Assembly (NCBI GenBank): GCA_907165275.2
Contig: OU015669.1
Span: 766,501-830,500, forward strand
DNA from: Zygaena filipendulae
Lineage: Eukaryota; Arthropoda; Insecta; Lepidoptera; Zygaenidae
DNA length: 64,000 nt
Direction: 5' to 3'
Shown here: piece after piece, positions 1 through 10,988 of the stretch
Layout: each line of letters opens with the position of its first letter
Numbering within the stretch: position 1 is the stretch's first letter
Notes under the pieces: model-generated
Database searches by the model: none
What the model saw: only the letters and a program-made list of their open reading frames with translations
Told to the model about the DNA's origin: nothing
Program-made: the position numbers and the translations under genes

Positions 1-330
1 GTACAAGTATATTAACCAGTTTTTTCTTATTACACTTCAAAGTTAATATCTCGGCGACCGAGCTTCGCTCATTGTGTATAGCGCCATCTGTTGTTAATTA
101 GAAAAGCAGTACCAAACACAAATTTTTCATTGCCTGAATACACGATTAAAATTACGTTTTCTAAAAATGAAACCCATGCATACTAAATACGTATAGGTTT
201 AAAGATAGTAGATTTCTCGATTAGACTCCTATCAATAGATATGTTTAAATGGCATTAATCTCCAAACCGCCATTCGGCAAGTACTGCGTTTGCAATAAGA
301 AGGGCAGTACCACCATCAAAAAATAGAGAT
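1..330. other. no recognisable feature
   Basis: AT-rich intergenic or intronic DNA with no open frame or splice pair that I can tie to a protein. It probably belongs to an intron of the Usp8 gene, whose earlier exons lie left of the window. Confidence 0.4.
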
Positions 331-334
331 TATA

Positions 335-612
335 TTATAAAGAAGCGACACTCTCCGCGACCTATTTCATGCCTCCTCATACCCGAAAATACCACGCGAA
401 AGTTCCTTGGTGGATTCCGAGGAAAGTTTGTCACGTGCATAATCTACACGTGACAATTATGCATTGACAGCTGACGACAGTTACTGTCAGCCCGCTGTCA
501 ACATTATGACACGCACACGCGCACAACCCGTGTACAAGCCGGCCGTCTTTACTTGTGGGAAATTATTGAATCAGTTCATTTGTATGGAGTGTCAACTGGC
601 TGGGTTACATTA
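335..612 (-). mobile_element. non-autonomous repeat 'X', copy 1
   Basis: This stretch is the reverse complement of two further copies at 23303-23555 and 24182-24500. Shared landmarks, in the orientation of the other copies, are a GTGACACNCCNTACAAA start, AAGTACTTTCCNCACAAGTAAAGACGG (split here as a landmark only), GTTGTGCG, TGACAGNNNCTGTCA, CACATGT..ACATGTGTCAAACTT, GAGGAGGCATG and AGTGTCGC. No coding capacity is seen. It is probably a MITE-like or Helitron-like derivative; exact ends are uncertain. Confidence 0.6.
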
Positions 613-635
613 TGTTTTGTGCCTTATTATAAACT

Positions 636-1060
636 AGCTGACCCCCACGGTTTCACCCGCGGTTGTTTCGGAGTTCCCTCGGGAAAACTTTTGCTTCCTA
701 TCTATAAGTGAAAGAATTTTCGAAATCGGTTCAGTAGATCCATAGATTACAACCTCACAAACTCCAGAGTTCCCGCGGGAATTCCGGGCCAAAAAGTACC
801 CTATATAATTAAGGATTATTGTAGCTTCTTATAAGTGAAAGAATTTTTGAAATCGGTTCAGTAGATCCAGACACGCGAACTCACCAACTCCGGAACTCCC
901 GCGGGAATTCCGTGTTAAAAGTACCCTATGACACTCAGGATCACTGTGGCTTTCTATAAGTGAAAGAATTTTCAAAATCGGTTCAGTAGATCCAGAGATC
1001 ACCCCTTAAAACGTCACGAACTCACAAACTTTTGCTCTTTATAATATCAGTATAGACAAA
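636..1060 (+). repeat. CTAGCTG/CCGCGGG lepidopteran repeat with internal reiteration
   Basis: It starts CTAGCTGACCCCCACGGTTT and ends near TATAATATCAGTA, the hallmarks of a very abundant lepidopteran interspersed repeat (Lep1-like; family name uncertain). The middle module is repeated about three times with a period near 145 bp. Each module holds GAGTTCCCGCGGGAATTCCG, AAAGTACCCTAT, AAGTGAAAGAATTTT and ATCGGTTCAGTAGATCCA. Shorter relatives occur at many other places in the window. Confidence 0.65.
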
Positions 1061-1141
1061 CCGTAGGGGAGTGCCGGGTAACGGTCGGCCTGTACGTAAC
1101 GTCTGTATGTCTGTATGTCGGCGTGACGGTGTGTCGCGCAG

Positions 1142-3572
1142 GAGAGCCTGCCGGCGTCGGAGCGCGCGTGGCACGAGTACACGAAGGCGCGCGAGAGCCT
1201 CGTGCTGCGGCTGTTCTACGGCCAGATCCGCTCCACCGTGCGCTGCACCGTGTGCGCCAGCACCAGCGTCACGCACGAGTCCTTCAGCACGCTCTCGCTC
1301 GAGCTGCCCGCCCACGCGAGCAGGTGCTCGCTCGCCGTGAGTCCACACGCGTCACGCGTCACGCGTCCACCTGCCTGCCGCACGCGGGCACATCGCACAT
1401 ACACACATATGCACACACACACACACACATAGCGCACATGCATGCATACACACACAAATACACAGCGCACGCACCCACGCAGGCATACATATTAAATGCA
1501 CGCAATCACATACATACATGCATTCAATGCACGCAGAGACTCACACGCACTCGTACATACGCAGAGACGCACGCACTCGTACATACGCGGAAACACGCAC
1601 GCACACATACATATGTGTACACACATATACAGTATACGCCCATACACAGTTCACGCAAACACACATGTTATACTCCGACGCGCACACATACTCGGGCGCA
1701 CTCAAACGTACAAAAAAAAAATCAGACAAAATAAAGGCTAACACGCTGCTATTGCTACCGAATTTCATCATCATTTATCAGCGACTAAACGTCCACTACC
1801 GATCCTGCGCAGTGCGCTATATTCGAGTCTATCACAGCGACCTTATTCCCGAAAGTAAAGCCGCATATACTATGAAAACTATCACTGAAATATTGGCCAA
1901 ATTGCACGGAAAAATGCGAATATGAGTTTGTTTGCTTTTAGAGTAGAATAGAATAGAATATTTTTTATTGCACAACAGACACACACACATACAGATTACA
2001 CAGAGAGTTGACAAAATTAGTATACAATTTTTTTACAACTTTAAACCTAAATTAATAAATATGTATTGGTCGCGGTGTGCCTCTGTTGCTGCAAATGGCA
2101 GCTGACTCAGCATATGCTGAGGGTGGGAACCCACAGCGCTGTTTTTCAGTCAGCGCCAGCAGTCCCACGAGCGCCCCAAAGCGCGACGCAGGCAGCGGAG
2201 AAAATAAATGACATACATGATACATAACAATACGAACAATTTAAAAGATTGATATCATACATTTCACATACAAAGGACAAAGATTAGATACTAACACCCT
2301 ACACACCCTTTTACACCCTAACTACTCAACCGGGCATCGTCAAATTTTGCATACACGTTGTCGAGGGTACAGAAAAGGACATATTAGGGTACTTTTTATA
2401 GTGCAATACTCGTGGGAACTTGAAACCGCGGCTAACTGCTGATTTTAGTTATTTTAATCTTTACTTTTATAAATGCGAAAGTGAGTTTGTTTGGTTTTTA
2501 CGCTTTCACCCCTTAACGGCTCAACCGATCGTCATGTAACGTTGTCAGTGGTATAGAAAACGATATAGGGTACCTACTCTTATCCCGGAATCCCCGCGGC
2601 ATCTCCGAACGGCTGGTAAACGCAAAAACTCACCGCAACAGGACTGCCTCCGTTTGTACCTGAACGGCGAGACGATCCCCGGCTGGAACTGCCCCAACTG
2701 CAAGCAGAAGCGGGACGCGCTCAAGAAGCTGGACATATCGCGGCTGCCGCCCGTGCTCGTGATACACTTCAAGCGGTTCTACGTCGACCCCAAGGAGTAC
2801 ATATGCAACGCGTACAGGAAGAAGCAGACGTACATCGACTTCCCGCTCGAGGAGCTGGACATGCGCCAGTTCGCGCTGCACTGTCCCAGCAACCACCTGT
2901 ACAGCCTGTACGCGGTGTCCAACCACTACGGCTCCATGGAGGGCGGACACTACACGGCGTACTGCAAGAGCAGCGTCTACGGAAAGTGAGTGGAAATCGA
3001 GACTTTTTTCTTCTTCACCGAACCAACACCTAGAGATAGTGGTAACTTAACGTCTTAAAAAAATTAAAACGGTGTATTTCATATAATTCTCCATTCAGAA
3101 TAAAAAAATAATCCTCTCCCGAAAATAACATGGCCTCTCCCCAGGATAACATATGATAGATACATCCTCTCTCTCCCCAGAATAACACATGATACATCCT
3201 CTCTCTCTCCAGAATAACATATGATACATCCTCTCTCCAGAATAACATATGATACATCCTATCTCCCCAGAATAACACATGATACATCCTCTCTCTCTCC
3301 AGAATAACATATGATACATCCTCTCTCCAGAATAACATATGATACATCCTCTCTCTTCAGAATAACTTGATACATCCTCTCTTCCCAGAATAACATATGA
3401 TACATCCTTTCTCAAGAAAACAGCATATTAAGATAGATCCTCTGTCTCCAGATGGTACAAATACGACGACCACCTGGTCACCGAGATACCTCCCAGCGAG
3501 GTGAAGTCCAGCGCCGCCTACATCCTGTTCTACACGTCTTGCGGCGCCGGCGCCGGCTCCGCCCGCTCGTGA
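1142..3572 (+). CDS. Usp8: USP8-like ubiquitin carboxyl-terminal hydrolase, C-terminal three exons
   Basis: Deubiquitinating cysteine protease; the USP8/UBPY family trims ubiquitin from endosomal cargo and ESCRT-associated proteins. Exons are 1142-1336 (phase 0, acceptor CAG, donor GTGAGT), 2642-2985 (donor GTGAGT) and 3452-3572, ending TGA at 3570-3572. The reading frame is continuous across both introns, giving about 219 residues. Visible motifs are two zinc-binding C-x2-C pairs (CTVC in the first exon, CPNC in the second), the PPVLVIHFKRF core strand, the histidine box GGHYTAYCK, and a final-exon YDDH (catalytic Asp region) followed by SEVKSSAAYILFYTS, typical of USP8 rather than USP2. The catalytic Cys box and the N-terminal MIT/rhodanese parts must lie left of the window. 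The coding exons are GC-rich against AT-rich introns. The gene converges on the minus-strand gene at 6156-7640. Confidence 0.88.
1395..1720. repeat. degenerate CA/CATA microsatellite in Usp8 intron
   Basis: A long run of ACACAC, CATACATA and CGCACGCA variants lies just inside the first intron seen, directly after the donor. Open frames across it on both strands encode only His/Thr-rich low complexity and are not genes. Confidence 0.8.
1938..2340. repeat. GAATA microsatellite and retroposon-like tail
   Basis: It begins with a short GAATA tract followed by TTTTTTATTGCACAACAGAC, a pattern typical of the 3' end of truncated lepidopteran LINEs. A GC-richer stretch with AGCATATGCT follows at about 2090-2200. 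No protein is recognisable. A similar GAATA + TTTATTG block is at about 59107. Confidence 0.35.
2395..2605 (-). repeat. CTAGCTG/CCGCGGG repeat fragment (inverted)
   Basis: On the minus strand this reads from a GCGGGGATTCCGGGATAA block through GTACCCTATATCG and CGATCGGTTGAGCCGTTAAG to a CATTTATAA end. It is the 3' half of the same repeat seen complete at 27862-28172. It lies directly upstream of the second Usp8 exon. Confidence 0.55.
3110..3440 (+). repeat. 28-34 bp minisatellite of splice-acceptor-like units in last Usp8 intron
   Basis: About ten imperfect units, each CTCTCTCTCCAG-AATAACATATGATACATC, run up to the true acceptor. Unit lengths vary through the number of CT pairs. The genuine 3' splice site (CTCTGTCTCCAG at 3440-3451) resembles a divergent unit. 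Minus-strand open frames here are repeat artefacts. Confidence 0.85.
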
Positions 3573-4289
3573 TCGCTGCGCGCGTGCCGCCCGCCCGGGG
3601 GCCCCGCGTCCGGGGGGCCCTCACCCGGAGGCCCCACACCCGGAGACCTCACGCCCGAGAGCCTCACGCCCGGTGGCCCCGGCCGGACGCAGTGCCAAGT
3701 GGGGGAGAGTGTCCTACACCACAGTGCAGTGGTCGCTGCCAGTGTTCTCAAATAGGTGGCATTTCACATTATATTCACATACACTTTGCCAACATTGGCA
3801 TAGTACACAACGGCCCGGAAGAATAATTATGAAGATCTTGTGTGATAGACGAAATTTGCAGAGTGGCACAGTGGTTTGACAAAACTGGCATCTTATATTA
3901 TCTGTGTAACAAACAACAGATATACCTATACGAGATAGTTAAAATTCTAATAATTTTCGTTTTAAAATATTAAACGAAGATTATCGGAAAGCTGTATGTC
4001 TATGGTTATAATATTGTTTAGTTTGATGCGAGCTGTACAAACTGATGAGAAATTTAATTTAAATTATAAATTAGAATTGGCAATCAAACTCAATAAAACC
4101 ATACTAATCTTTGTCAAACTCACTGAATAGGTTGTTATTTTTGTATCGTTGAAAATGTTTTCACAGCAGACACTGATCATAGGATTCGAATTAAAAAGGC
4201 AAAGATGGAATTGTGCAGTGTGTAAAATTAAGCTTGTTGTGATTTTTATTATTATAATTATAGTTACAAAAAGACCTATAAATTGCGTA

Positions 4290-4295
4290 AATAAA
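4290..4295 (+). terminator. Usp8: candidate Usp8 poly(A) signal
   Basis: An AATAAA hexamer about 720 bp after the Usp8 stop is a plausible cleavage signal. The intervening 3573-4289 shows no other coding signal and would be the 3' UTR. No transcript evidence is available. Confidence 0.3.
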
Positions 4296-4439
4296 TAGTA
4301 ATATAAACTTGACATGTTAGGCCCTTTGCACGCGCCATGCCCAAAAACAAATACCTGCCTAGGTGGTAGGTAATATTAAAACTGGACATGAAATGGGAGA
4401 ACTCCAGTTTTATTATTTAAATATAGGTACATTAATTAG

Positions 4440-4735
4440 TAATTGGCTACTTGACTAAAATTTTTCTTTTTAGTCCGCCTAGTGTAGATTAATAAAAATT
4501 ATTGGACACGTATTTTTTTCCTTTTTTACGTAATCAAAACGGCGGTATCTACATTGAGTTTAAATTTTCCGTGACGTCACACCCCGGCGCAGTTTGTACG
4601 GGGCTTATACTGAATAATGACGTCACGAGTCTCCTTGCGCTTTATCTGTTTTATTTTCATTAATTTGAAAAAGCCAAAAATACGTGTCTACTATTTTTTT
4701 TTTTTATTTTCATACCCAATTCTGCGCGTAACTTT
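4440..4735 (-). mobile_element. CRE-bearing MITE, copy 1
   Basis: It is a reverse-oriented copy of a roughly 300-bp element with full relatives at 9862-10140 and 23560-23880. Shared features are terminal TAGTCCGYC/GACGGACTA-like sequence, GACACGTATTTTT near both ends, TTTACGTAATC, and two internal CRE-type palindromes (GTGACGTCAC and ATGACGTCAC). One end reads AATTGGCTACTTGAC, matching copy 3. It has no coding capacity. Confidence 0.7.
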
Positions 4736-4739
4736 TCTT

Positions 4740-6060
4740 TTTTTATATTGAGGAAGTTTCGCTGTGATCACAATATTCACAAGCTTTCCCTTCACATGTG
4801 CAAAGGGTTGTTATTCCATCGATTCGCCTGTAAAATTAGAGATACCGCTTGTTTCAATTAAAATATAGTAGGCTTAGTTATTTATTGTTTACATGTTAAC
4901 TGTAGTTTCTATATTTTGTATATTACAATTTGTATTTAGAAAGTTGATTGATTGAATAATGAAGTAAGACTGAGATTTCATTAACTTTTTATTTTTGTCA
5001 ATATTGCATATTAACAGTATTTTTCGCCATATTCGTAGAAAAGTGACGGATCCAACAAATCTTAAACTTTACACGGCAGTCATTTCAAATAGTTATATTA
5101 TTTTTTTCAACATTACATTTTTACATCTAAAATAACTATATAATTATGAAACTTGACATACAAGTAAAAATAGAGTTGGTTTTTAAACGGAATAAAAATA
5201 TTAAATAATTATTACTATACAATTTTCTAGAAAAAATCACATGCTTTATTTTTCTTCTCAAAACCGTCATAATTCTACGATCATAAAGTTTTGTTTTTGT
5301 ATTGTTTATAAAAAGCATCATAACAATTAACATTATTGCAAAGTGGTTTACTTTGCTAAAAAACCACACACATCACAGATGTGTAAAGTTGGTGTACAAG
5401 AAAGGCAGCCTTAATGTTCTATGAACATTTCACATACTTTTAGCTGTGGCACAATCACTCATCTATTGAATTTCTTGTGTTTATGGCGATGCGTATTTGA
5501 CATTTCGCCAGGCTCCAGTGTTTCTTTCGTTTCTGTTTTCTAGTTTACATGACACTCATAAATGTTTGTTGTCTTGTTTAAAAGTGGATGGATGGAAATA
5601 CTTGGATTACATCACAATTATTTCTTCACAAAAAAAAAACTTAATATGCGTAACGAATTTCAGTGCCTAACAACATATTATTATAGTCATTAATTTGTTG
5701 TTAATTTTAAAGAAAAGCACACTTTGTGCCATCAATTTCGATTGACAAAAAACAATCTGGTTTTGTTATATGCATATAGCACTAGTGTAGCACTTGGAAA
5801 TGAAAAAAATAATTTCGTTTCCAAAAGATATTTGTACATAATAATATACATACATTAATCTAAAATATGTATCATTATGTACCTACCCACTCAAAGAGAT
5901 TGTATGTAGTATGTACATTAAATATTTAAGGCAAATTTTATTAAATTCTTTGTTAATTACTTTGTGTTTATTGCCAAATTCATACTGTAGACCTATATTG
6001 CTAGCTGTGTGTGATATAGTTCTGTAATCTGTTGCCTACTAATATTTCTCTCTCACAATG
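4740..6060. other. intergenic, nothing coding seen
   Basis: AT-rich DNA between the convergent Usp8 and SNAPC5-like genes. Part of it, 5475-5545, is an inverted relative of 8425-8505. A minus-strand AATAAA (plus TTTATT at 5967-5972) could end the 6156-7640 gene. Confidence 0.4.
5475..5545 (-). repeat. inverted duplicate of 8425-8505
   Basis: Read on the minus strand, the stretch GAAACACTGGAGCCTGGCG, AAATGTCAAATACGCAT and ATAAACACAAGAAATT closely follows 8425-8505 on the plus strand. The pair is about 3 kb apart and flanks the minus-strand gene. It is an unnamed dispersed repeat. Confidence 0.5.
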
Positions 6061-6155
6061 TTCCAAAAGAAGTGAACTTCAATGGTTGCCGACTGACAGA
6101 CTGACATGCTGCTCTTGATCACAGCATGGGCAACCTTCGAGAGAACTCTGCCTCC

Positions 6156-7640
6156 TCATTTGCTCATAAACCCGTTCATCAACATGTTCATATCTATAGG
6201 CAGATCATCCTGGTCCTCATGGTCATCCTGGTCTTCGTGATCATCCTCCTCCTCTGTGTTATAAGCCAATGCCATTTTGTCTGCATTCCCAACTGAAAAC
6301 ATAATATTTTTTTTAGGATTTTTTTGCAAGGATCCACACTAACAAACTTGTTTGCCAGAATTTCACACAAGGAAACTCCTTTGTTTAATGGAATAAAATG
6401 TCCTGTGAACAGTTTTCAGTCTTTCAAATGTTTATGTGCAATGGGAACCTGTCAACGAACAGACAGAAGGGACATTAATACAGTTTAACATGAAAACAGT
6501 ATCATCGGGTTATTTTCATACACAACAATTCATCACACTTGAAAACATTCAGTCACATTGATCAAATGTTACAAATTACAAAACACTTTTACTAATAAGG
6601 ATTAGTAACTCCTGTACCTGATGATGTGTTTCCGATAGCCAAATTCAGCTCCTGATTGTTGCATATTATCTCCTCTTCAATATTTGCAGTCATGCCACCG
6701 GACCGCATCAAGTCCACGACAGACATGTGTGCCATGTTATTAGGGGCATCCCTAGTTTCGGTCTCCTCATCACGTGATAAGATTAAATCTCGCATTTTAA
6801 CATTAGCATTATCCTGTATTTTGAATTTTATACTCTCCAAGTGCAGCCTTTCAATCTGAAATATTAAATAATGACATTATGGATTATTACATTGTAAATC
6901 CTGAGTCTGTCATCAGAGACAAGGATATGCACTATCAATATCTGACAAACTTGAGTATTTCCATGTGACTGTTTTCTTTTTACATTTTCAGTCAGTATTG
7001 CCTCCCTCTGCTAAGATCAAAGGGTATTTTTTATTTTGTTTGAAAAAAGAACAGAGCATCCCAACAACAATTGGATTGGGTTTGTAATGTGACTCGGGCC
7101 AGCGACACTCCCTTGAACCAAAAGTTACCATGGATTTATGCATGAACTTCTTTACCAACTTTGGAATACTTAACCAAATTTCTATGGTTGGCACAAAATG
7201 CTTTCATAGATCGGTTCAGCGATTAGTATGGAAGTGTCTACTCTTAAAACATAGTGATTATTTGCTCAGTGATGTGACTACAGCCTGAGCAAGTATACAG
7301 CAGCAACAGCTGATGTACCTATGCTATTTTGCATTTATCATTTGCTGCCCTTCCATTTTCAACCTGACTTGTCTAAAATCTAAAATCCTTTCCGGTAAGT
7401 GCTGATTATTCTTATGAATTTATTACTATGCATATAATAGATTATGATGTGATAACAATTTCCGTCTTTACCTCGAGATGAGGCTTGACACTTATATAAA
7501 AAACACTATTTAATAGTGATTCTAACCTGCAAACTGTTGCGTTGAGTTTTGAGCTTGCTGAGTACTTCAGTGATCCATCGCTCTTCGGCCATCAGCTGCA
7601 TTTCTTCTTCGCAAACAGGTTTCTGCACGTTATTTGACAT
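6156..7640 (-). CDS. 162-residue coiled-coil/acidic-tail protein, possible SNAPC5
   Basis: Three exons on the minus strand: 7640-7527 (ATG, 38 codons, donor GTTAGA), 6855-6618 (acceptor TTTCAG, donor GTACAG, ends in phase 1) and 6292-6156 (acceptor TTTTCAG, stop TGA). All phases agree, giving one 162-residue frame. Residues about 12-65 are heptad-like and charged (EEEMQLMAEERW, then LKTQRNSLQIERLHLESIKF), predicting a coiled coil. The C-terminal third has two EDQDD acidic repeats and ends DMNMLMNGFMSK. The N-terminal Leu-rich coil, a central NQELNLA motif and the acidic tail recall SNAPC5 (SNAP19), a small subunit of the snRNA promoter-binding complex. Human SNAPC5 is shorter, about 98 residues, so the assignment is tentative. 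The gene model is much firmer than the name. Confidence 0.6.
7130..7285. repeat. dispersed repeat, inverted relative at about 59312-59460
   Basis: The two stretches are reverse complements over about 130 bp. They share ACTGAGCAAATAATCACT, ACTTCCATACTAATCGCTGA, ATCTATGAAAGCATTTTGTG and AATTTGGTTAAGTATTCCAA. This copy lies in the first intron of the SNAPC5-like gene. A short ACTGAGCAAATAATCACTAA match is also at about 7767. Confidence 0.55.
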
Positions 7641-7900
7641 CTTTATTAGAAAGTTCGAAACTTCTAAACTTTAAACAAATAATGCAAGACTGTAAAAGAG
7701 TTTTTCAATTAAAGCATGAATCGTGGTCACAAATTATCTAGACTTATAGGTCGCGTTAAAGAATACACTGAGCAAATAATCACTAAAAGAATAGTTCAAT
7801 TTTTCATATAAAATAAATTACCATAAAATTAAAAAAATTGTAAACATAAACAAATGCGGTAGTAGTATCGAGAGAGAAGGTAATCACTTGGTTTTATCTC

Positions 7901-8081
7901 TAAGGCTAGGCGCCCATTGTGACTTTTTGTCGCCGTGACTTTCTGTCACTTATGAAAAATGTACTGAGGTCACCGTATTGTCACGTCACCATAATGAGCG
8001 CACTCAGTATAGTTTTCATTGCACTTGACTAAGTGACAGAAAGTCACGGCGACAAAAAGTCACAATGGGCGCCTAGCCTAA
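7901..8081. mobile_element. MITE with ~50-bp near-perfect TIRs
   Basis: The ends TAAGGCTAGGCGCCCATTG.. and ..CAATGGGCGCCTAGCCTTA-type sequence are inverted copies that extend through GTGACTTTTTGTCGCCGTGA and TTCTGTCACT, for about 50 bp each side of an 80-bp loop. It sits just upstream of the SNAPC5-like start and may affect its promoter. It is non-coding. Confidence 0.8.
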
Positions 8082-8104
8082 GTAGTTTGACTAGTTTGTG
8101 AACA

Positions 8105-8760
8105 AATGCTACGATATATCGAATATCGATTATCGGATCAGAATTTGAAAAACTGATAAATATCGATATAATATATCGACATCCATAATCTATAAAATAT
8201 CGTTATATATCGAAATCGGCAATGAACACATATCGAGACATCAATATCGAAAATCACTGTCTACTACTACCAAAGCTACTACTGTCAAAGTTACTATTTT
8301 TATGTTCAATAGCTGGTAGGTTCTAATATTTTTCATTTTATTTTTCCGTTTTTGTCTTTACTGCTTGCTCGACATCATAATACCAACTTTAGCAGAGTTA
8401 CTAAAAAGCAATAAAACCGTAACGGCAATCAAACGAATCCAACGAAGAAACACGAGCCTGGCGAAATGTCGAATACGCATAGCCATAAATACAAGAAATT
8501 TAATTGAATAGGTATATTATACATTTTTCAATATTTTTTTTTATTTCTTAAATTTTTATTATTCACATAGTTAAGGTGTAAAATTACATACATTATTTAA
8601 AAACAAAAACTAGATTGGATTTGTATAAGCAGTTTAAAAAAAATATCGATATTTCGGCGTACTAGACCGATATTTCGATATATTAGTAACGACTTAATTC
8701 GATTTGATATATTGATATCAGTATATCGATATTTTTAAACTGCATAGTGCATCCCTAAAA
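8105..8760. repeat. ATATCGAT-rich inverted terminal blocks
   Basis: Two blocks, about 8105-8260 and 8640-8755, are packed with TATCGATA-type palindromes and point inward to a 380-bp middle. This layout fits a MITE or foldback element. The middle contains the 8425-8505 duplicate noted above. Confidence 0.5.
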
Positions 8761-9507
8761 TAAGATCAAACCAGAGATTTTTTGGTAAAGTTTACCCCAT
8801 TCGAGGAAGGCAAAAGAAACTTAGTCCATACAACCAAGTCAGTTGTTTCTTTCTTCTTCTAAGTTATTTACATGGAAATGCATTGGTGAGATGCATTTCG
8901 ATACTTTACCGGGATTTCTGGAAGCAGTTTTTCGTATTTGGACCTTAATGGGATGCCTGTAGGAAGTTAAATAGTAATATGATAACCTCCCAGCAAACAC
9001 CCCATTTCATCTTATTTCACTGTTTCCACACACTGGTTATCACTAATGGATCATTATTATGCAAATTGCAAAATCCACTACGTTCACACAATATTAATCT
9101 TAATTTGTAAAACAAAAGAAATAAAACTGACGTCAATGAGAATAAAACCACTTACGGATGAAACACACGCATCATTTTAATATAACTCATTTTTATTAAG
9201 CTCCTTTTCGAGCAGGCAAACAATTTTAATAATTTTTATGGTATATTTTATTTTAATATAATTATACAGTAGAAGGTAGGGATGCCGATAGAATATTCTC
9301 CACGTACGCGCATACCTACGTAATGTTTATGTTCTCTTTAGAATAATTTGTAAAAATTGAAGGTAGGTGATAATATTATATTCGTCTACTTTGATAGTGC
9401 AAAAATTTGAGTTCCACCTACATAACTGTTGACTCACGGAAATTCTTTTAAAATTCAAATTATTCAATTATTTTATTACGTAAAAACATATAATATTTGT
9501 AAATATC

Positions 9508-10988
9508 ATGTCGTCCGACTCTGATTCAGGATCAGAAAGTGAAAATGAATACGAATTTTGCTGCACGCGAAACAATATCGAGGGCAGCATCTTACCTTTC
9601 GAGGCAGCATCTTTGGAAAAACTAATCTTAACTATCAGCGATAACTTCAACTTCCGGGTGGTGCTTAGTGATGAAAGGCTGAAGGGAGCGGTGCTGGTTA
9701 CCTCTGGACTGGCTGTGGCAGGCAGCTTGATAGGTAGACACTACGCCGGGAACTGGGGCGCGGCACTCGGAGGAGCCGTCGGTGGGGCTTGTGGACTCGG
9801 AATTGTGGGTATGTATAAAATACATTATAAGTAATAGGGATGTTGACGACTTTTGAAAATCAAAATTATAATTAGTCCATCAGTTAGAATATTAAAAATC
9901 ATTACACACGTATTTTTTTATTTTTGAAATTAATGAAAATACACAGATAAAGTGCATTAAAGTTTAGGGTGGGGGCTCGTGACGTCACTAACCGCTACAA
10001 GTCGCCATACAAATTGCACAGTGACGTCACGCGAAATTTCAACTCAATGTATCGGCGTTATTTTTGGATTACGTAAAAAAAGAAAAAATAAGTGTTCAAT
10101 ATTTTTTATTAATCTACAAGACGGGCTAAAAAAATATGAAATCGGATGTTTTGCAGTCGTATTCTCATGCTTTGAAACCTCTTGAAGGTAAGTTAATTAT
10201 CTTAAAACAGAGGGTTTTCTTGTAAGAGTGCTACTTTTTCAGAAAGTAGGTACCTACTCGTACTTGACCATTTTTTATGATATAACCGCGATTCTATATA
10301 AGTACCTACTACAATATGGTTTTAGAATAATTTTAAATAAAATATTATTTATTTGTACGGCAGTTTTTAGTTAAAAAATCCAACTACATCAGTAGGTAGG
10401 TATCTATACCTACAAACTAAATAAAATTGAAGTGTCTGTTTGTAATTCCAAATTAACAGCTTTTCAATAAATGCATATGAAAGTAGGTACCTATATATGG
10501 TACTCACATCGTAAATTTTTTTTTTAAATTTTTGTCTGTCTGTCTGAAACGGCTGGACCGATTTTGAGGGGACTTTCACTAGCAGATAGCTATAGGTATA
10601 TATATATATGTAGTATATACATAAGGAGTAACTCAGGGTTCATTTATCCCGGAATTCCCGCGGGAACTCCGTAATGAACGCGGGTGAAACCGCGGGAACA
10701 GCTAGTATAAAATACATCAAAAGTCGGTTCCTTTTCTTTTCTTAAACTATCAATTTGATGATTCCAGCCGTATCAATGCGAGACATATGGGAAGAAATAA
10801 AATGTAAGCTAGCGGATTTGTTCGATTTGGTGTACGACTACCTAGCCGGGCTGGGCATCGACGACTACAAGAACGCTGCGATACTCCTCACGCAACACCC
10901 CGGCAGTGCCTCGCAGCTAGCCATGATCATACTGGAAACCGTCTCCAAGACCTTGGGAAAGCAAGTGCTGTCTAGCTTAACTGCTTAA
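9508..10988 (+). CDS. C19orf12: C19orf12/Nazo-like membrane protein, copy 1
   Basis: Two exons, 9508-9808 (donor GTATGT, phase 1) and 10768-10988 (acceptor TTCCAG), give 173 residues. The family is a small mitochondrial/ER-associated membrane protein: human C19orf12 is mutated in NBIA4, and Drosophila Nazo is linked to lipid storage and STING-dependent antiviral defence. Residues 59-100 are the hallmark Gly-rich hydrophobic hairpin (KGAVLV, SGLAVAGSLIG, GGAVGGACGLG). The second exon supplies the C-terminal helical part (DIWEEIK, IDDYKNA, KTLGKQVLSSL). Unlike copy 2 it has a Ser/Asp/Glu-rich start (SSDSDSGSESENEYE) and no intron within the N-terminal half. An AATAAA lies at 11165. The intron contains a CRE-bearing MITE and a CTAGCTG repeat. 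Family assignment is strong; function is inferred. Confidence 0.85.
9862..10140 (+). mobile_element. CRE-bearing MITE, copy 2
   Basis: Forward copy of the 300-bp family, inside the intron of C19orf12-like copy 1. It opens AATTAGTCCATCAGTTAG, contains CACACGTATTTTTTT, GTGACGTCACTAAC and GTGACGTCACGCG, and closes with GATTACGTAAAAAAAG and CAAGACGGGCTA. No coding capacity. Confidence 0.75.
10530..10708 (-). repeat. CTAGCTG/CCGCGGG repeat (inverted) in C19orf12-like intron
   Basis: On the minus strand it runs from ACTAGCTGTTCCCGCGGTTT through TTCATTACGGAGTTCCCGCG and ATCGGTCCAGCCGTTTCAGA to CAGACAGACA. An (AT)n tract interrupts it at about 10601. Confidence 0.65.

Noticed and set aside
1123..1734. 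203-codon plus frame overlapping the first Usp8 exon
   Set aside because: It is in the wrong frame for the USP motifs and continues into the CA microsatellite.
3030..3415. Minus-strand open frames of 105-106 codons with repeated YHMLFW and CYSGER peptides
   Set aside because: They are translations of the acceptor-like minisatellite in the Usp8 intron.
9628..9825. Minus-strand frame opposite C19orf12-like exon 1
   Set aside because: Shadow of the real coding exon; the plus frame has the family motif and correct splice sites.
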